Assembly: GCF_021869535.1 (NCBI RefSeq)
Contig: NW_026262593.1
Span: forward strand, 61,402,318-61,466,317
Length of the DNA: 64,000 nucleotides
Direction of reading: 5' to 3'
Source: Mytilus californianus
Taxonomy: Eukaryota > Mollusca > Bivalvia > Mytilida > Mytilidae
Positions 47,935-58,862 of the stretch are shown here, piece after piece. Below the pieces are notes generated by a model. It was not told the origin of the DNA. It did not search any database and saw only the letters and a list, made by a program, of their open reading frames with translations. Each line of letters begins with the position of its first letter. The stretch's first letter is position 1. Made by a program: the position numbers and the translations under genes.

Positions 47935-49352
47935 AGTAATGTCACACAGGTAAATAAAAAAATAATTTGGTCGTTATTAGTACCCAAAGCTGTAATACTT
48001 CTTAATTTCAAGGTTAAACCTCTGGCGATAATTTAACGACACCGTCACAATACTTCAAGCAGAGATATGTATATGGTGAAGAGTATACCCACATTATTTC
48101 TGTAAAACCATTTGGAGGTGGCTACTCATGAATATGCATGATAATAATATAGCAATATAGTTTTATTATTAGAATGATGTGAACATGTGTATCATTGTCA
48201 AAAATATTGAAAAATAGTCCGACCTGTTTAAACTTGAAACGTTGAAGTATGTATGATGGATTCACACCTACCATCCACAAGTGCAAAAGCTCGTGGTAAC
48301 TATAGTAACACCTCGTCATCGGCAATATTATTGGGTCCCCCTAAATACAAACTAGTTTATAAAAATTTTAACGTGAATGTGCGAGTGATTCATGCATAGG
48401 TTTTAATTTCGATAGCTTGTTAATTTCAAACGTAGTAACCCCCAAGGGTGACTGGGGAATAGAAATATGGTCACCATTGGTCTTCCTCCGACCGGCGGTA
48501 AAACCCTCGCTAAAGTGGAGGGTCCGTTTGGCTGTGCGGGATGTACAAATTCGCAGTCACGTCCGGTCAGAATGGGGACGTTAAATCCGATGCATCGTGT
48601 AAAGAGAATGCCACGTTCTTTGCACGTTAAGAACCCTTACAACTCTTTGAGGGGTCCGTAGGTGACCTGTTGCAAGGCTAAATTTCTGTCCCTATCCAAT
48701 ATACCCTCATTTCCCGTGGCAGTCTAAATTTCTCCGACCTTAATCCCGGACGCCCCTCTTACAGAATCTACCTATTGTATTTATTGTTAATTTGTTCTCG
48801 TCCTGAATATGCATGAAATATTTGCCACTGGACGTTAAGCAACCAACAATCAATCAATCAATCAAACGTAGTACCTCACGTGATTCACGACCATGAGAAT
48901 GGTCGGCATACAGTGCCACACAGGCAAATTTTCGTACTAAAGTAAATAGTTTTCTTCTAGTAAATTATTTGGTCGTTGCTAGTACGAAAGTAATTAATTT
49001 TGCTGTTGCTAATGTAGCAGGAGTAGGTCAACGACAAACTAAAACTGCTATATCATATGCCTCCTAGGACATATAGTGGTTAGCACTTCGCTAAGGTTCG
49101 GTCAGCAAGATATGTTCCATCTCTAAAGGTCTTAATTTTAGAGAAAAAAAAAACAATGTCGTCGTCTGCAAGGCGGACTGACGAGCTCTTATAGACTAAA
49201 GGACTAATCTTAAGAGGATTTTAAAGTTGTAATAATTTCATTAAAGCTTATTTGATTCATAAGTCAGATCTGTATTAACTTATAACGTTGAAGTATGCAT
49301 GATGGACTCATACCTACCATCCATAACAGCAAAAGCACGTGCAAGCTATATT
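47935..49352. repeat. Diverged ~400-bp direct duplication around SINE S8
   Basis: Sequence at about 47935-48320 recurs in the same order at about 48893-49352: CACACAGG(T/C)AAAT, ATTTGGTCGTT...TAGTAC, then GTTGAAGTATG(T/C)ATGATGGA and CCTACCATCCA. It is moderately diverged. No coding potential seen. Confidence 0.6.
48438..48863 (+). mobile_element. 425-bp SINE, copy S8
   Basis: Full length. A 10-bp duplication AAACGTAGTA lies at 48428-48437 and 48864-48873. Confidence 0.9.
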
Positions 49353-49559
49353 TACAAATTTGTTGATCCATTTTGTTTTATACACCATTTTGAAAAGGTT
49401 CATTTATCATTCTGTAAATAATTTTGGGTGTTAGATAATGCTCAACAAATTTGGCAACTCGTCTTGCGATAGGCTCCTGGTATTTGGAATGTGGGTAGAT
49501 AACTTCGAGACCATTGATGATGACCTTCGTTCGAACTTGAACCTTGAGCTTGAAATATT

Positions 49560-50020
49560 GAATTTTACTTAACCAGGTGACCTTGACCTTAAAATTCAAT
49601 AGAGTTCCGGATTGATAAAGACTAACAGTAAATGAAGTTTGAACAAAATTCATTGATATATGTTGATTCTAGAGCGTTCACAAGAAATGGTAATGTGATA
49701 TTAGAGTGAAAATTTAACCAGATGACCTTAACCTGTGACCTAGAAAAACAATAGGGTTCTAGATATTGATAAAGACTAACTATATTTTAAGTTTGATCGA
49801 AATTCATTGATAAATGTTGATTCTAGAGCGTCCTAAAGAAATATAAGATGATTTTGAATTGAAAGTTCAAACGGGTGACCCTTCGACCTTGAAAATCAAT
49901 AGCAATTCAGATATTGATTAATAATAACCCTACATCAAGTTTGGTCAAAATACATTGATAAATATTGATTCTAGAGTGTCCACAAGAAATGTTTCTGAAT
50001 GACGGACGGACGGACAAACT
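49560..50020 (+). mobile_element. Pearl-like element with degenerate 140-160-bp repeats
   Basis: Three degenerate units share ATTGAT(A/T)AA..A(C/T)TAAC, AAGTTTG(A/G)(A/T)C(A/G)AAAT(T/A)CATTGAT and TTGATTCTAGAG(C/T)GT. They end at a GACGGACGGACGGAC microsatellite (about 50000-50016). Confidence 0.55.
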
Positions 50021-50093
50021 ACATGTTTCTTATTATAGTAACTTTTATACATTTAAAATAAATAAAACACAATTCATCGAACTAGAAATTATG

Positions 50094-50520
50094 ATTGATT
50101 GATTGATTGTTGGTTGCTTAACGTCCAGTGGCAAATATTTCATGCATATTCAGGACGAGAACAAATTAACAATAAATACAATAGGTAGGTTCTATAATAG
50201 AGGCGTCCGGGATTAAGGTCGGAGAAATTTAGACTGCCACGGGAAATGAGCGTATATTTGATAGGGACAGGAATTTAGACTTGCAACAGGTCACCTACGG
50301 ACCCCTCAAGAGTTGTTACAAGGGTTCTTAACGTGCAAAGAGCGTGGCACTCTCTTTACACGAGGCATCGGATTTAACGTCCCCATTCTGACCGGACGTG
50401 GCTGCAAATTTGTACATCCCGCACAGCCAAATGGACGCCCCACTTTAGCAAGGGTTTTACTGCCGGTCGGAGGAAGACCAATGGTGACCATACTTCTATT
50501 CCCCAGTCACCCTTGGGGGT
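50094..50520 (-). mobile_element. 425-bp SINE, copy S9
   Basis: A 14-bp duplication AACTAGAAATTATG lies at 50080-50093 and 50521-50534. Confidence 0.93.
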
Positions 50521-50624
50521 AACTAGAAATTATGCCTTATTGGCATAACAAACATAATTCAGCAAACTAGAAATTATGTTCATATGTAGAGGCAAGATAT
50601 TGTTTTTCTCAAAAGAAAATAAAC

Positions 50625-51711
50625 TCAACTGTTTGTGTTTGCAAATGCATTTATCATTTTCTCTAGTAAATCAAGTTTTCCCCCCTCTGGCTTCATCTTG
50701 TCATCGTGCTGTTTCTTTATTACATCCATTAATTCATGTTGGCAATCCTTAATTGTGTCCCCAAGGGTGACTGGGGAATAGAAGTATGGTCACCATTGGT
50801 CTTCCTCCGACGGCAGTAAAACCCGTGCTAAAGTGGGGCGTCCGTTTGGCTGTGCGGGATGTACAAATTTGCAGCCACGTCCGGTCAGAATGGGGACGTT
50901 AAATCCGATGCCTCGTGTAAAGAGAGTGCCACGCTCTTTGCACGTTAAGAACCCTTGCAACAACTCTTTGAGGGGTCCGTAGGTGACCTGTTGCAAGGCT
51001 AAATTTCTGTCCCTATCCAATATACCCTCATTTCCCGTGGCAGTCTAAATTTCTCCGACCTTAATCCCTTAATCTATTACAGAACCTACCTATTGTATTT
51101 ATTGTGAACTTGTTCTCGTCCTGAATATGCATGAAATATTTGCCACTGGACGTTAAGCAACCAACAATCAATCAATCAATCATCCTTAATTGTGGATACC
51201 ATTTTCATCACGTCTTCGTTAGTGAGTTTATTTTTGGGAACTGGTACTTCTAAATCTGCAGCACTGTCTTCTTTTTGTTTTTGGTTCATTTCTTTGTCTG
51301 CTTGACTGGATGGGGACAATTCTGCATTTGACCCTATTGTGTAGAGGGGTGTTACATTTGGACGGTACCCTTTCTTCAAGTTCTTCAAAAATGCACATTC
51401 CTTACGTTCATTTCCTGTTTTTCTGTTGTGATCGACTGTGTCTCTATATACCTTTGTAAGGTTTTTCCATTTTTGTTCACATTGTGCTGGATTAAACATA
51501 TAATTCTCCTCTGCCATAGCTTTACTTATTTTAAGCCATGCATCCTTCTTTTTCACAGAAGGTTTTTCAAACCGGGTTTGATGTTTTCTGTAGAGGCCAA
51601 TCATAAATAGAGTAGCCGCTATGCTCCAATGGTTAACCTTTACTGACATGACTGTACTTTGGGACGATTGTCCTGTTACAGGCTCTATTGGTCTTAAAAC
51701 TTCTGAATTAT
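50625..51711 (-). pseudogene. Myb/SANT-like DNA-binding protein exon, disrupted by a SINE
   Basis: The exon starts after a TTTTAATTTCAG acceptor at 51711. It encodes a trihelix-type Myb/SANT domain: HWSIAATLFMIGLYRKH, KKDAWLKISKAM, then QCEQKWKNLTKVYRD and a basic KTGNERKEC. A Glu/Lys linker and a short C-terminal helix follow. A SINE (50758-51181) sits near the end of the frame and makes translation stop at 51176. Across the SINE the frame resumes (CQHELMDVIKKQHDDK) and ends at a TGA at 50625-50627. So the pre-insertion exon was intact and the SINE trims about 43 residues. Such domains act as DNA-binding parts of nuclear regulators and of Harbinger-type transposon partners; which applies here is unknown. 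Confidence 0.7.
50758..51181 (+). mobile_element. 425-bp SINE, copy S10, inside the Myb/SANT exon
   Basis: The 13-bp duplication ATCCTTAATTGTG is at 50745-50757 and 51182-51194. It lies antisense to the host exon. Confidence 0.95.
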
Positions 51712-51939
51712 CTGAAATTAAAAGCATGTTTATTCAGAAAAAATCCAATTTGGAAGAAAGAATATAGACATGACTTTGACACAAAAATCGAAGGTAATAA
51801 TAATTATATATATATAATAACAATTGAAGTTTGCGGCCTCCCGACTTCCCTGTTTCCGAGTTGTTGACCTGTCTATTCCGTCTTTGCTTTTCTTCGTCTT
51901 TCGTGCGTTTGTATTTTATCTCTGAAAATAAAAACAATG

Positions 51940-52440
51940 CAACAACTACTTTTTATACGAAAAGTGCAGGTTAAAAAGATCAATGAGTACTTAATTTCAG
52001 ACATGTATAGATTCAGCAGATGTTGTAGTTTATAAAAAGTGCTGTTACAAATCAAAATATTTGTAGATCATTTTACTAGCGCCTTCGGGAGGGTATTTTT
52101 GTGCCTTTTTATGCCATGTTACTCGTAAAAATCAAACGATTTCCATTAAAAAGGTAAATATTGAACTTGTAACAGCGGTTTTCTTTTAAAGTGAACCTAG
52201 CAGTGTCTAGAAGTCCTTGGTTGGCTTTTGAACGTGGTTATCTTCAACCTGTACTTTTCATTTTTGTGATCGCTCATGTTCTTTTCAAATTAGTGGTCAC
52301 GTGACTACTTTCACCATCCTGCAAAACTTGACATTGCAATAAAACTGTTTACACGTATGTTTGTTGACAATAAAAACATTGGCATATATTTTTAGCAAAA
52401 GTTATAGGTGACAACAAGCGCGTTTTTTGGCAGATACAAA
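51940..52440. other. No recognisable gene
   Basis: AT-rich, presumably intron or intergenic sequence of the minus-strand gene region. Confidence 0.35.
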
Positions 52441-52488
52441 TTATGGCCACAATTAATTGATTTTCCTTCAATGTGCATTAACCTCGTT

Positions 52489-52580
52489 GCGAGACACTTC
52501 ACTTCAACAATGCCAGTTCCACACTTAGAACATACCACAAGACCATCAATACTTACACCAAGATAGAGATAGGTGGGATT
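52489..52580 (-). pseudogene. YqaJ-type (PD-D/ExK) nuclease fragment
   Basis: The minus-strand frame reads YLGVSIDGLVVCSKCGTGI and then VEVKC. This is the catalytic signature of YqaJ-like exonucleases (LGASPDG...C..CG.G(L/V)(L/V)E(V/I)KCP), with the Asp and the E-x-K retained. The sequence diverges right after KC, and no N- or C-terminal partner was found. It may be a broken copy of the YqaJ-containing genes that are multiplied in bivalves. Confidence 0.5.
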
Positions 52581-52952
52581 AACTTACAGTCACATGATTC
52601 AATACGGACATCATCACCATCAGTATTAACAAAATTTGTTATAGGAACACCAGTGAAAATAACCACTAGAAAACTATATGGTTGCCATTTCCACAGTTTA
52701 GTTGTTCATCTACCAGAAGTCTACAGGATTGTATATACAAAATTAATTTGATGTGAACAAGAAGAAAGATCAATTGTAAGCTTACGGATAATTGCTGAAA
52801 CTACAACAAATAGGAAACCAGGTTAGACACAAAGGCATCGTAAAGGTCTACTAAGTTGATTGCAAGTTACGCACTGTGTATCATCGTAAGTGTATCGTAA
52901 AACGGAACTCTCTAAACAGGAGGTGTGAATCGTAGTTTGTTTACATCGGAAT

Positions 52953-53725
52953 ATGGCGCACTCTTCTTTCACAGTGACAGGAATTGCAGACTATCATCTG
53001 CGCGTGTAAGTATTCATTAGAATAAGTTGTAGAAGTGGAGAAGATTAAAAAAGAGAGACAGCCTAACTTTACACATGAGGAAATAGTAATTTTGATTGAC
53101 GAGGTGGAACAATCGTATTACGTTCTATTATTTTGTTCCACTATTGACAACAATAAAAAGCAGAAAGAGTGGTATTAAATCAGTCAAAAGTAAATTGATC
53201 AGTAAAATTTACCTTAAAAAAATATGTCCAAATAATAAATAGATAGGTTAAGGGAACGACCATTTAACTTCCTGACAATTCAAAGTTCATTTTGCCGTGT
53301 ATCAATCCACATTCTCGATTAATTTTCCAGGTGTTCTCGAGGTGGCAGGCTGACGAATGAATGTCAATAGGACGGGGTTTTTTTTTGCCAAGGGGTATAC
53401 AGATCCACCAACTTCCCCTTGCAACTAGCAAAGATAGCCGCCATCAATCACTAGTAAAAACATGTCGGTAATCAGCCAAATAATTTGATTCGAAACTGTT
53501 ATCACTCATATTTTTTTTCACTTTTATAAATTAATATAATTTGTGTTCTCTGTTAGGCACGTAATGGTTAGTGGAATTGAAGATGACTATATTTCTAAGT
53601 TCATTTTCGACATGGGAGATTCGAATTGGCCAAAACTTCCAGTTGGTTTAGAATACATAGTTAGCTATGCAATATTAATATTGTTGGAAACGTTTGAAAA
53701 TAAACTTGATGACAAATATCCATAA
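52953..53725 (+). CDS. Small two-exon gene model, unknown function
   Basis: Exon 1 is 52953-53005 (MAHSSFTVTGIADYHLR), with consensus donor GTAAGT. Exon 2 is 53557-53725, after a pyrimidine-rich acceptor ending TCTCTGTTAG. The join is in phase (GT/G, Val) and gives 73 residues ending at TAA, including SKFIFDMGDSNWPKLPVGLE. No known domain. It could be complete or the start of a longer transcript that uses later exons (53930, 54381). Confidence 0.45.
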
Positions 53726-53929
53726 AATAGTATCCCAAGGAATTTTGAAACAGAAAGCAATCATGATTGAAAAGGACAATGGAATTAAAATATTTCTCGG
53801 TTTGTTACATTTTTAATGTTCATGTTGGTAAATTAAACGAATACCATAGATAAGAGAACACAGAAATGATTTGTTATTATGTTAATTAGACGATTTTTCC
53901 TCTGATGGTGATGGAATTTTCTGTCGTAG

Positions 53930-54494
53930 AGTTTTTGGACTCCGAGGACACAACTGTAGACACCGTCCATACAAACTGGTCAAAAAGTACACAAAATGTA
54001 AGATTCAAATAAATTGAATCTTATATTTTTGTTTTCGAATTAGAAACAGTAAGAATTCCAAAATGTCGGAATCCGTGAATGAAGAAAAAACTGGGAAGAT
54101 CAAAATGACAAAAGACCAAGGACGCACAATCAGAAGCAAACAAAAAAAAAAAATACATACAAAAACGAGCATCACAAAGCCCTAAAAAATATAATGTTGG
54201 GTTATTTTTTATGCTTAATTTCTGACCTGGCGTTTATTCATGTAGTGGATTGATGTTATAGCCAGATCGTTCATATACCAAATGCAAACTACAAAACCAT
54301 GTTTATATACCAAGGATTAAGAAGCTGCAACTGCAATACATGTTTATTCACATTCTTTAATGATTCGTAATCTATTTCAGGCTTTGTTTTCCTACTGGCC
54401 CAAACTAGGATCCTTCTTTAAAGCAAAGAATGGGACATTCCCAGACCCGAACACATGGGGACTGTGCCAAATTTGGTGTGTTCTACTTGTATGA
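53930..54494 (+). CDS. Candidate exon pair downstream, unknown
   Basis: Exon 53930-53997 (acceptor CTGTCGTAG, donor GTAAGA) and exon 54381-54494 (acceptor TCTATTTCAG, stop TGA) join in phase. They encode DSEDTTVDTVHTNWSKSTQN followed by ALFSYWPKLGSFFKAKNGTF. No family recognised. Linkage to the 52953-53725 model is not supported by phase. Confidence 0.3.
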
Positions 54495-54506
54495 AGTGTT
54501 TTTGTG

Positions 54507-54840
54507 TCTCGGTATGTTGTACATCCAACATTCATGTATTTATTTTTGATGTTTTTGTTATGGTTTCGGTTGAATAATGTGTTATGTCGTATCGTTTCTT
54601 GTCAAAATAATTATAAAATTGCCTTCCAATACCATCATACTCAAATTCCCGATATAAATACTAAATGTGAATTTGCATTGCTGTGCGGCATGGGTCGGTG
54701 TTTTGTACATCCAACATTCATGGATTTATTTTTTATGTTTCTGTTATGGTTTCTGTTGGATTATGGTTTCTGTTGGATAATCTGTTATAAGTCGAATTAA
54801 TTATAAAATTACCTTTCCATACCATCATTGTCATGAAAAT
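54507..54840. repeat. Two direct copies, ~187-bp spacing
   Basis: Blocks beginning TTGTACATCCAACATTCATG at about 54510 and 54697 share TTTATTTTT.ATGTTT, TTGTTATGGTTT and CCATACCATCAT. There is also a small internal duplication, TATGGTTTCTGTTGGAT. Confidence 0.7.
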
Positions 54841-54849
54841 TGTTTGGAC

Positions 54850-55580
54850 GAATATTGTGAAAAAAATAATTGTATAAAGTTCGAGAGTGCATGTTAGTTA
54901 CGTAAGCGCGTCACTATCTTAAATATCCTGAGGTGTTTGTCGTTGACGGAATATGTTAGTTGTTGTTCTGCGGTTTGCATGATGTGTCGACTATTATGCT
55001 ATTTGTTTGTGCGTTTCTCTGTCATGATTGATTGATTGTTAGTTGCTTAACGTCCAGTGGCAAATATTTCATGCATATTCAGGACGAGAACAAGTTCACA
55101 ATAAATACATTAGGTAGGTTCTGTAATAGATTAAGGTCGAAGAAATTTAGACTGCCACGGGAAATGAGCGTATATTGGATAGGGACAGACATTTAGCCTT
55201 GCAAAAGGTCACCTACGGACCCCTCAAAGAGTTGTTGCAAGGGTTCTTAACGTGCAAAGAGCGTGGCACTCTCTTTACACGAGGCATCGGATTTAACGTC
55301 CCCATTCTGACCGGACGTGCCTGCAAATTTGTACATCCCGCACAGCCAAACGGACGCCCCACTTAAGCAAGGGTTTTACTGCCGGTCGGAGGAAGACCAA
55401 TAGTGACCATACTTCTATTCCCCAGTCACCCTTGGGAAGGGGGGGGGGGTTTCTGTCATGAATGTTGTAATAATCAATGTAATTAATATGTAATCACTTG
55501 TATGAAATTGTTTTGCTCAAATTATTGGTCGTCATAATTGACAATAAAAAGATTTTATATTGTATTGTATTGAATGTTCT
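54850..55580 (+). other. 3'-UTR-like tail of an unidentified element, with SINE S11
   Basis: AT-rich sequence ends in GACAATAAAAAGATTTTATA followed by TTGTATTGTATTG, in the style of a polyadenylation tail of a LINE or gene. No upstream coding part was found. Confidence 0.3.
55028..55451 (-). mobile_element. 425-bp SINE, copy S11
   Basis: A 10-bp duplication TCTGTCATGA lies at 55018-55027 and 55452-55461. A run of G (about 55438-55450) follows the element's 5' end. Confidence 0.88.
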
Positions 55581-55739
55581 TGCGTGTGTTTGAGCTGTAT
55601 TTCTGTCACGTAGTGTTTAGTAGCGATATTTTTTAACATTGTCTTAAAGCAGGAGGTTTGGCATGCCATTAAACCAGGTTCATTCCACCATTTTTTCTTG
55701 AAATGTCCTGTACTAAGTCGGGAACATGGCAGTTGTTAT

Positions 55740-56990
55740 CAAATAGTTCGTTTCAATGTGTGTTGACGTTTGTTTTTCTTGCACTTCGGTGTTCTTGTTG
55801 TTCCTTTGTTTTCCTCTTATAGTTGATGTGTTTCCCTCGGTTTTGGTTTGTAACCCGGAGTTGTTTTCTCTCAATCGATTTATGACTTGTCAGTCTGTGG
55901 GGGATCACCTTTTAAAGAACGCTTTCGCATGCAATTTAGTTAATAGCAGACCTTTTTCCTATCTTTTTCGTTTGTTTATGTGTTACATATTTGTTTTTTC
56001 GTTCCTTTTTTGTATATAAATTAGGCCGTTAGTTTTCTTGTTTGAATTGTTTTACATTTGTCATTTCAGGGCCTTTTATAGCTGACTATGCGGTATCGGC
56101 TTGCTCATGTTTGAAGGTCGTAGAGTGACCTATAGTTGTTAATTTCTGTGTCATTTGGTCTCTTGTGGAGAGTTGTCTCATCATGCTCATTGGCACCCCC
56201 AAGGGTGACTGGGGAATAGAAGTATGGTCACCATTGGTCTTCCTCCGACCGGCAGTAAAACCCTTGCTAAAGGGGGGCGTCCGTTTGGCTGTGCGGGATG
56301 TACAAATTTGCAGCCACGTCCGGTCAGAATGGGGACGTTAAATCCGATGCCTCGTGTAAAGAGAGTGTCACACTCTTTGCATGTTAAGAACCCTTGCAAC
56401 AACTCTTTGAGGGGTCCGTAGGTGACCTGTTGCAAAGCTAAATTTCTGTCCCTATCCAATATTCCCTCATTTCCCGTGGCAGTCTAAATTTCTCCGACCT
56501 TAATCCCGGACGCCCCTATTACAGAACCTACCTATCGTATTTATTGTTTATTTGTTCTCGTCCTGAATATGCATGAAATATTTGCCACTGGACGTTAAGC
56601 AACCAACAATCAATCAATCAATCATGCTCATTGGTTATCATACCACATCTTCTTTTTTATGTAACATGTACATCTTACAATAATTCCACACCTGTTTGTT
56701 TATCATGTTTATAGTAATCGAGATGCAGAATTGACCCCGAATATGTGCTTGTTTCATGAAATGAGGTCAAGATTAGGCGAATTTGCAACCATATCTGACA
56801 GACATATGACAGACATGGTTTTCTCTTTTGAATTTTTTCATATTTTTCTGATCGGAGCCTTTTGTAGCCGACTAAAGGCATGGGGTTTTCTCGTTGTACT
56901 ACAATTGCTTATATCAAGTTATTGAAAAGTCTGGAGGGTAGTTGTCTGATTGGCAATCTTACCGCATCTCCTTATTTTTAAGATGAAAAC
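55740..56990 (+). repeat. Mussel-type dispersed repeat, two related segments
   Basis: The first segment (55740-56680, with SINE S12 inside) contains TTTCCTCGGTTTTGGTTTG, GTTTTCTCTCAATCGATTTA and TTGTGGAGAGTTGTCTCAT, ending near CATACCACATCTTC. The second (about 56850-56990) carries diverged versions of the same ending (TAGTTGTCTGATTGGCAATC, TTACCGCATCTCC). I recall these words as very common in Mytilus sequences. The open frames here are not convincing genes. Confidence 0.5.
56194..56621 (+). mobile_element. 425-bp SINE, copy S12
   Basis: The 13-bp duplication TCATGCTCATTGG is at 56181-56193 and 56622-56634. Confidence 0.93.
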
Positions 56991-57061
56991 TAGTAAATAT
57001 CTTATGATGTGTGTCATTCAGTTACTGTCTCATTTGTTTTTGAACGCTACATTTCTTTTTA

Positions 57062-57207
57062 GTAACATTGACAGCTGCAGGCATGACATGAACCCAGATC
57101 TAAAGTGGCAATACAGCAATTGTAAGGGGGTTAGAAGTCAAAAAAATTTGAAGAGTCTAAAGTTTAATAAGTTACAGAAACCAGATACTGAAAAATTAAA
57201 TAAATAA
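57062..57207 (+). CDS. Possible terminal exon, unknown
   Basis: After a TTTCTTTTTAG acceptor the frame reads NIDSCRHDMNPDLKWQYSNC and ends in a Lys-rich tail at a stop. AATAAATAAATAA follows as a possible polyadenylation signal. It would converge on the RecQ gene at 57220. Confidence 0.3.
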
Positions 57208-57219
57208 ATAACAACTGTT

Positions 57220-58178
57220 TTAATCATCTTGTATTTCTAATAAAGCCATATCAAGATCTTCGATGTATTCATAGGCCGACAAATTGTAGTCTTCAGTATC
57301 GCTATCTGATACAGCAGAATCTTCAAGCTCCTCAACAACTTGTTCTGACAGAAATAACTTCTCAAGAGGTAACATATCACAGGATTCACAATTACAAGAC
57401 TTAGCACACAAGTCAGAGCATGAATGTTTCCTGCTTTTTATCTTCATCAAATCATCCAAGTCTGAATTTCTGACGAAATTACACATCAGATCCTTTCTCC
57501 TACAATCTTTAGGAATTGACTTAACTTCCGGTTTCAACTTCTGCAAGTGGTATCCATAGTATAGGATAATGGCAACTGATGGATTTCCATCCCTCCCCAC
57601 ACGCCCTATTTCTTGCAGCAAATCTACCAGATTATTTGGAGGTCCAAATAATACCACTCCACTACACTTTTTTTACATCTAAACCCATTCCCAGGGCACT
57701 GGTTGACAAAATAAGTCTCAAAACACTACTTTCCTCCTTCAATGCATTAATTTTAATGTTTGTGTTAACATCTGGAGTTTCAGAATGGAACATCTCAATA
57801 TACTTGGCACAATGTGGCAATTCTGTTACAATGTATTTATAAATTTTGGAAGTGTCATTTATCGACGAATAATACAAAAGTCTACGTGGGAAGTACTGTC
57901 TTTTTTCCTCTAATGCATCTACTAACCATGTCATTCCCATTTCAATTTCATTTTTAATTTTGGAAGATACTAGTTAAATATTAGACTTGTTTGGTGATAA
58001 ATTAATTTCTGTTGTGTCCTCCGCTAGCTGCAATATTTTCATGACTTTTTTCCTAATGCTTATAGTACAAGTTGCACTTAAAGCCAATACTGTAGCATCG
58101 GAAAAGAGGGATCTTAGTTCACCTACATTTGAAAACCATTTTCGGAAAGCCTCTTTTCTGTCTCCTTCATCTTGGCCC
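57220..58178 (-). pseudogene. RecQ-type DNA helicase, C-terminal half, one stop and one frameshift
   Basis: After an acceptor (TTTCTTTCAG) the frame gives motif III (DATVLALSATCT), then helicase domain 2: FHSETP, LRLILSTSALGMGLDV, then GPPNNLVDLLQEIGRVGRDG. These are the RecQ motifs V and VI with the arginine finger. A Cys-rich zinc-binding region (CRRKDLMCNF, CSDLCAKSCNCESC) and an acidic tail end at 57220. A TAA interrupts the frame at 57974-57976, and one extra A in an A7 run near 57670 shifts it. Otherwise the frame is well kept, so the damage is recent or an assembly error. Exons with motifs I and II (Walker A, DEAH) were not found. Short RecQ-like genes are numerous in bivalves, by memory. 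Confidence 0.7.
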
Positions 58179-58396
58179 CTGAAAGAAAGATAGAAGTAAG
58201 TACATCTATAAAAACTTTTATAAAAGGTAAATATCAGCACCTCTCGCCTAGTTTGTTAATTCTTATGGCAAAACAAAAATAAATACATGTATGTGCATGT
58301 CCATATTGTTATGTACCATCCTAGCTATCATTCAGTGGTTGTTGTTGGTTGCTGTCTATCGCTTTTTATCCATGGTTGTTATGTGTGACGTCATGA

Positions 58397-58825
58397 TTGA
58401 TTGATTGATTGTTGGTTGCTTAACGTCCAGTGTCAAATATTTCATGCATGTTCAGGACGAGAACAAGTTAACAATAAATACAATAGGTAGGTCTTGTAAA
58501 AGAGGCCATCCGGGATGATGGTCGGGGAAATTTGGACTGCCACGGGAAAATGAGGGTATATTGGATAGGGACAGAAAGTTTGCCTTGCAACAGGCCACCT
58601 ACGGACCCCTCAAAGAGTTGTTGCAAGGGTTCTTAACGTGGAAAGAGCGTGGCACTCTCTTTACACGAGACATCGGAGTTAACGTCCCCATTCTGACCGG
58701 ACGGGGCTGCAAATTTGTAAATCCCGCACAGCCAAACGGACGCCCCACTTTGGCGAGGGTTTTACTGCAGGTCGGAGGAAGATCAATGGTGATCATTCGT
58801 CTATTCCCCAGTCACCCTTGGGGAT
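58397..58825 (-). mobile_element. 425-bp SINE, copy S13
   Basis: Flanked by TGTGACGTCATGA (58384-58396) and TGTGACGTTATGA (58826-58838). The single mismatch suggests it is not among the youngest. Confidence 0.88.
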
Positions 58826-58862
58826 TGTGACGTTATGACGTCTTAAATCTAAATTTATTACG

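Noticed and set aside
51734-51937. Upstream exon of the Myb/SANT gene
   Set aside because: There is an acceptor-like TTTTATTTTCAG, but I found no donor that would join it in phase to 51711, so it was left out.
55756-56019. 87-codon hydrophobic open frame as a membrane protein
   Set aside because: It lies in a dispersed mussel repeat whose low-complexity T-rich sequence gives Phe/Leu/Cys-rich frames by chance.
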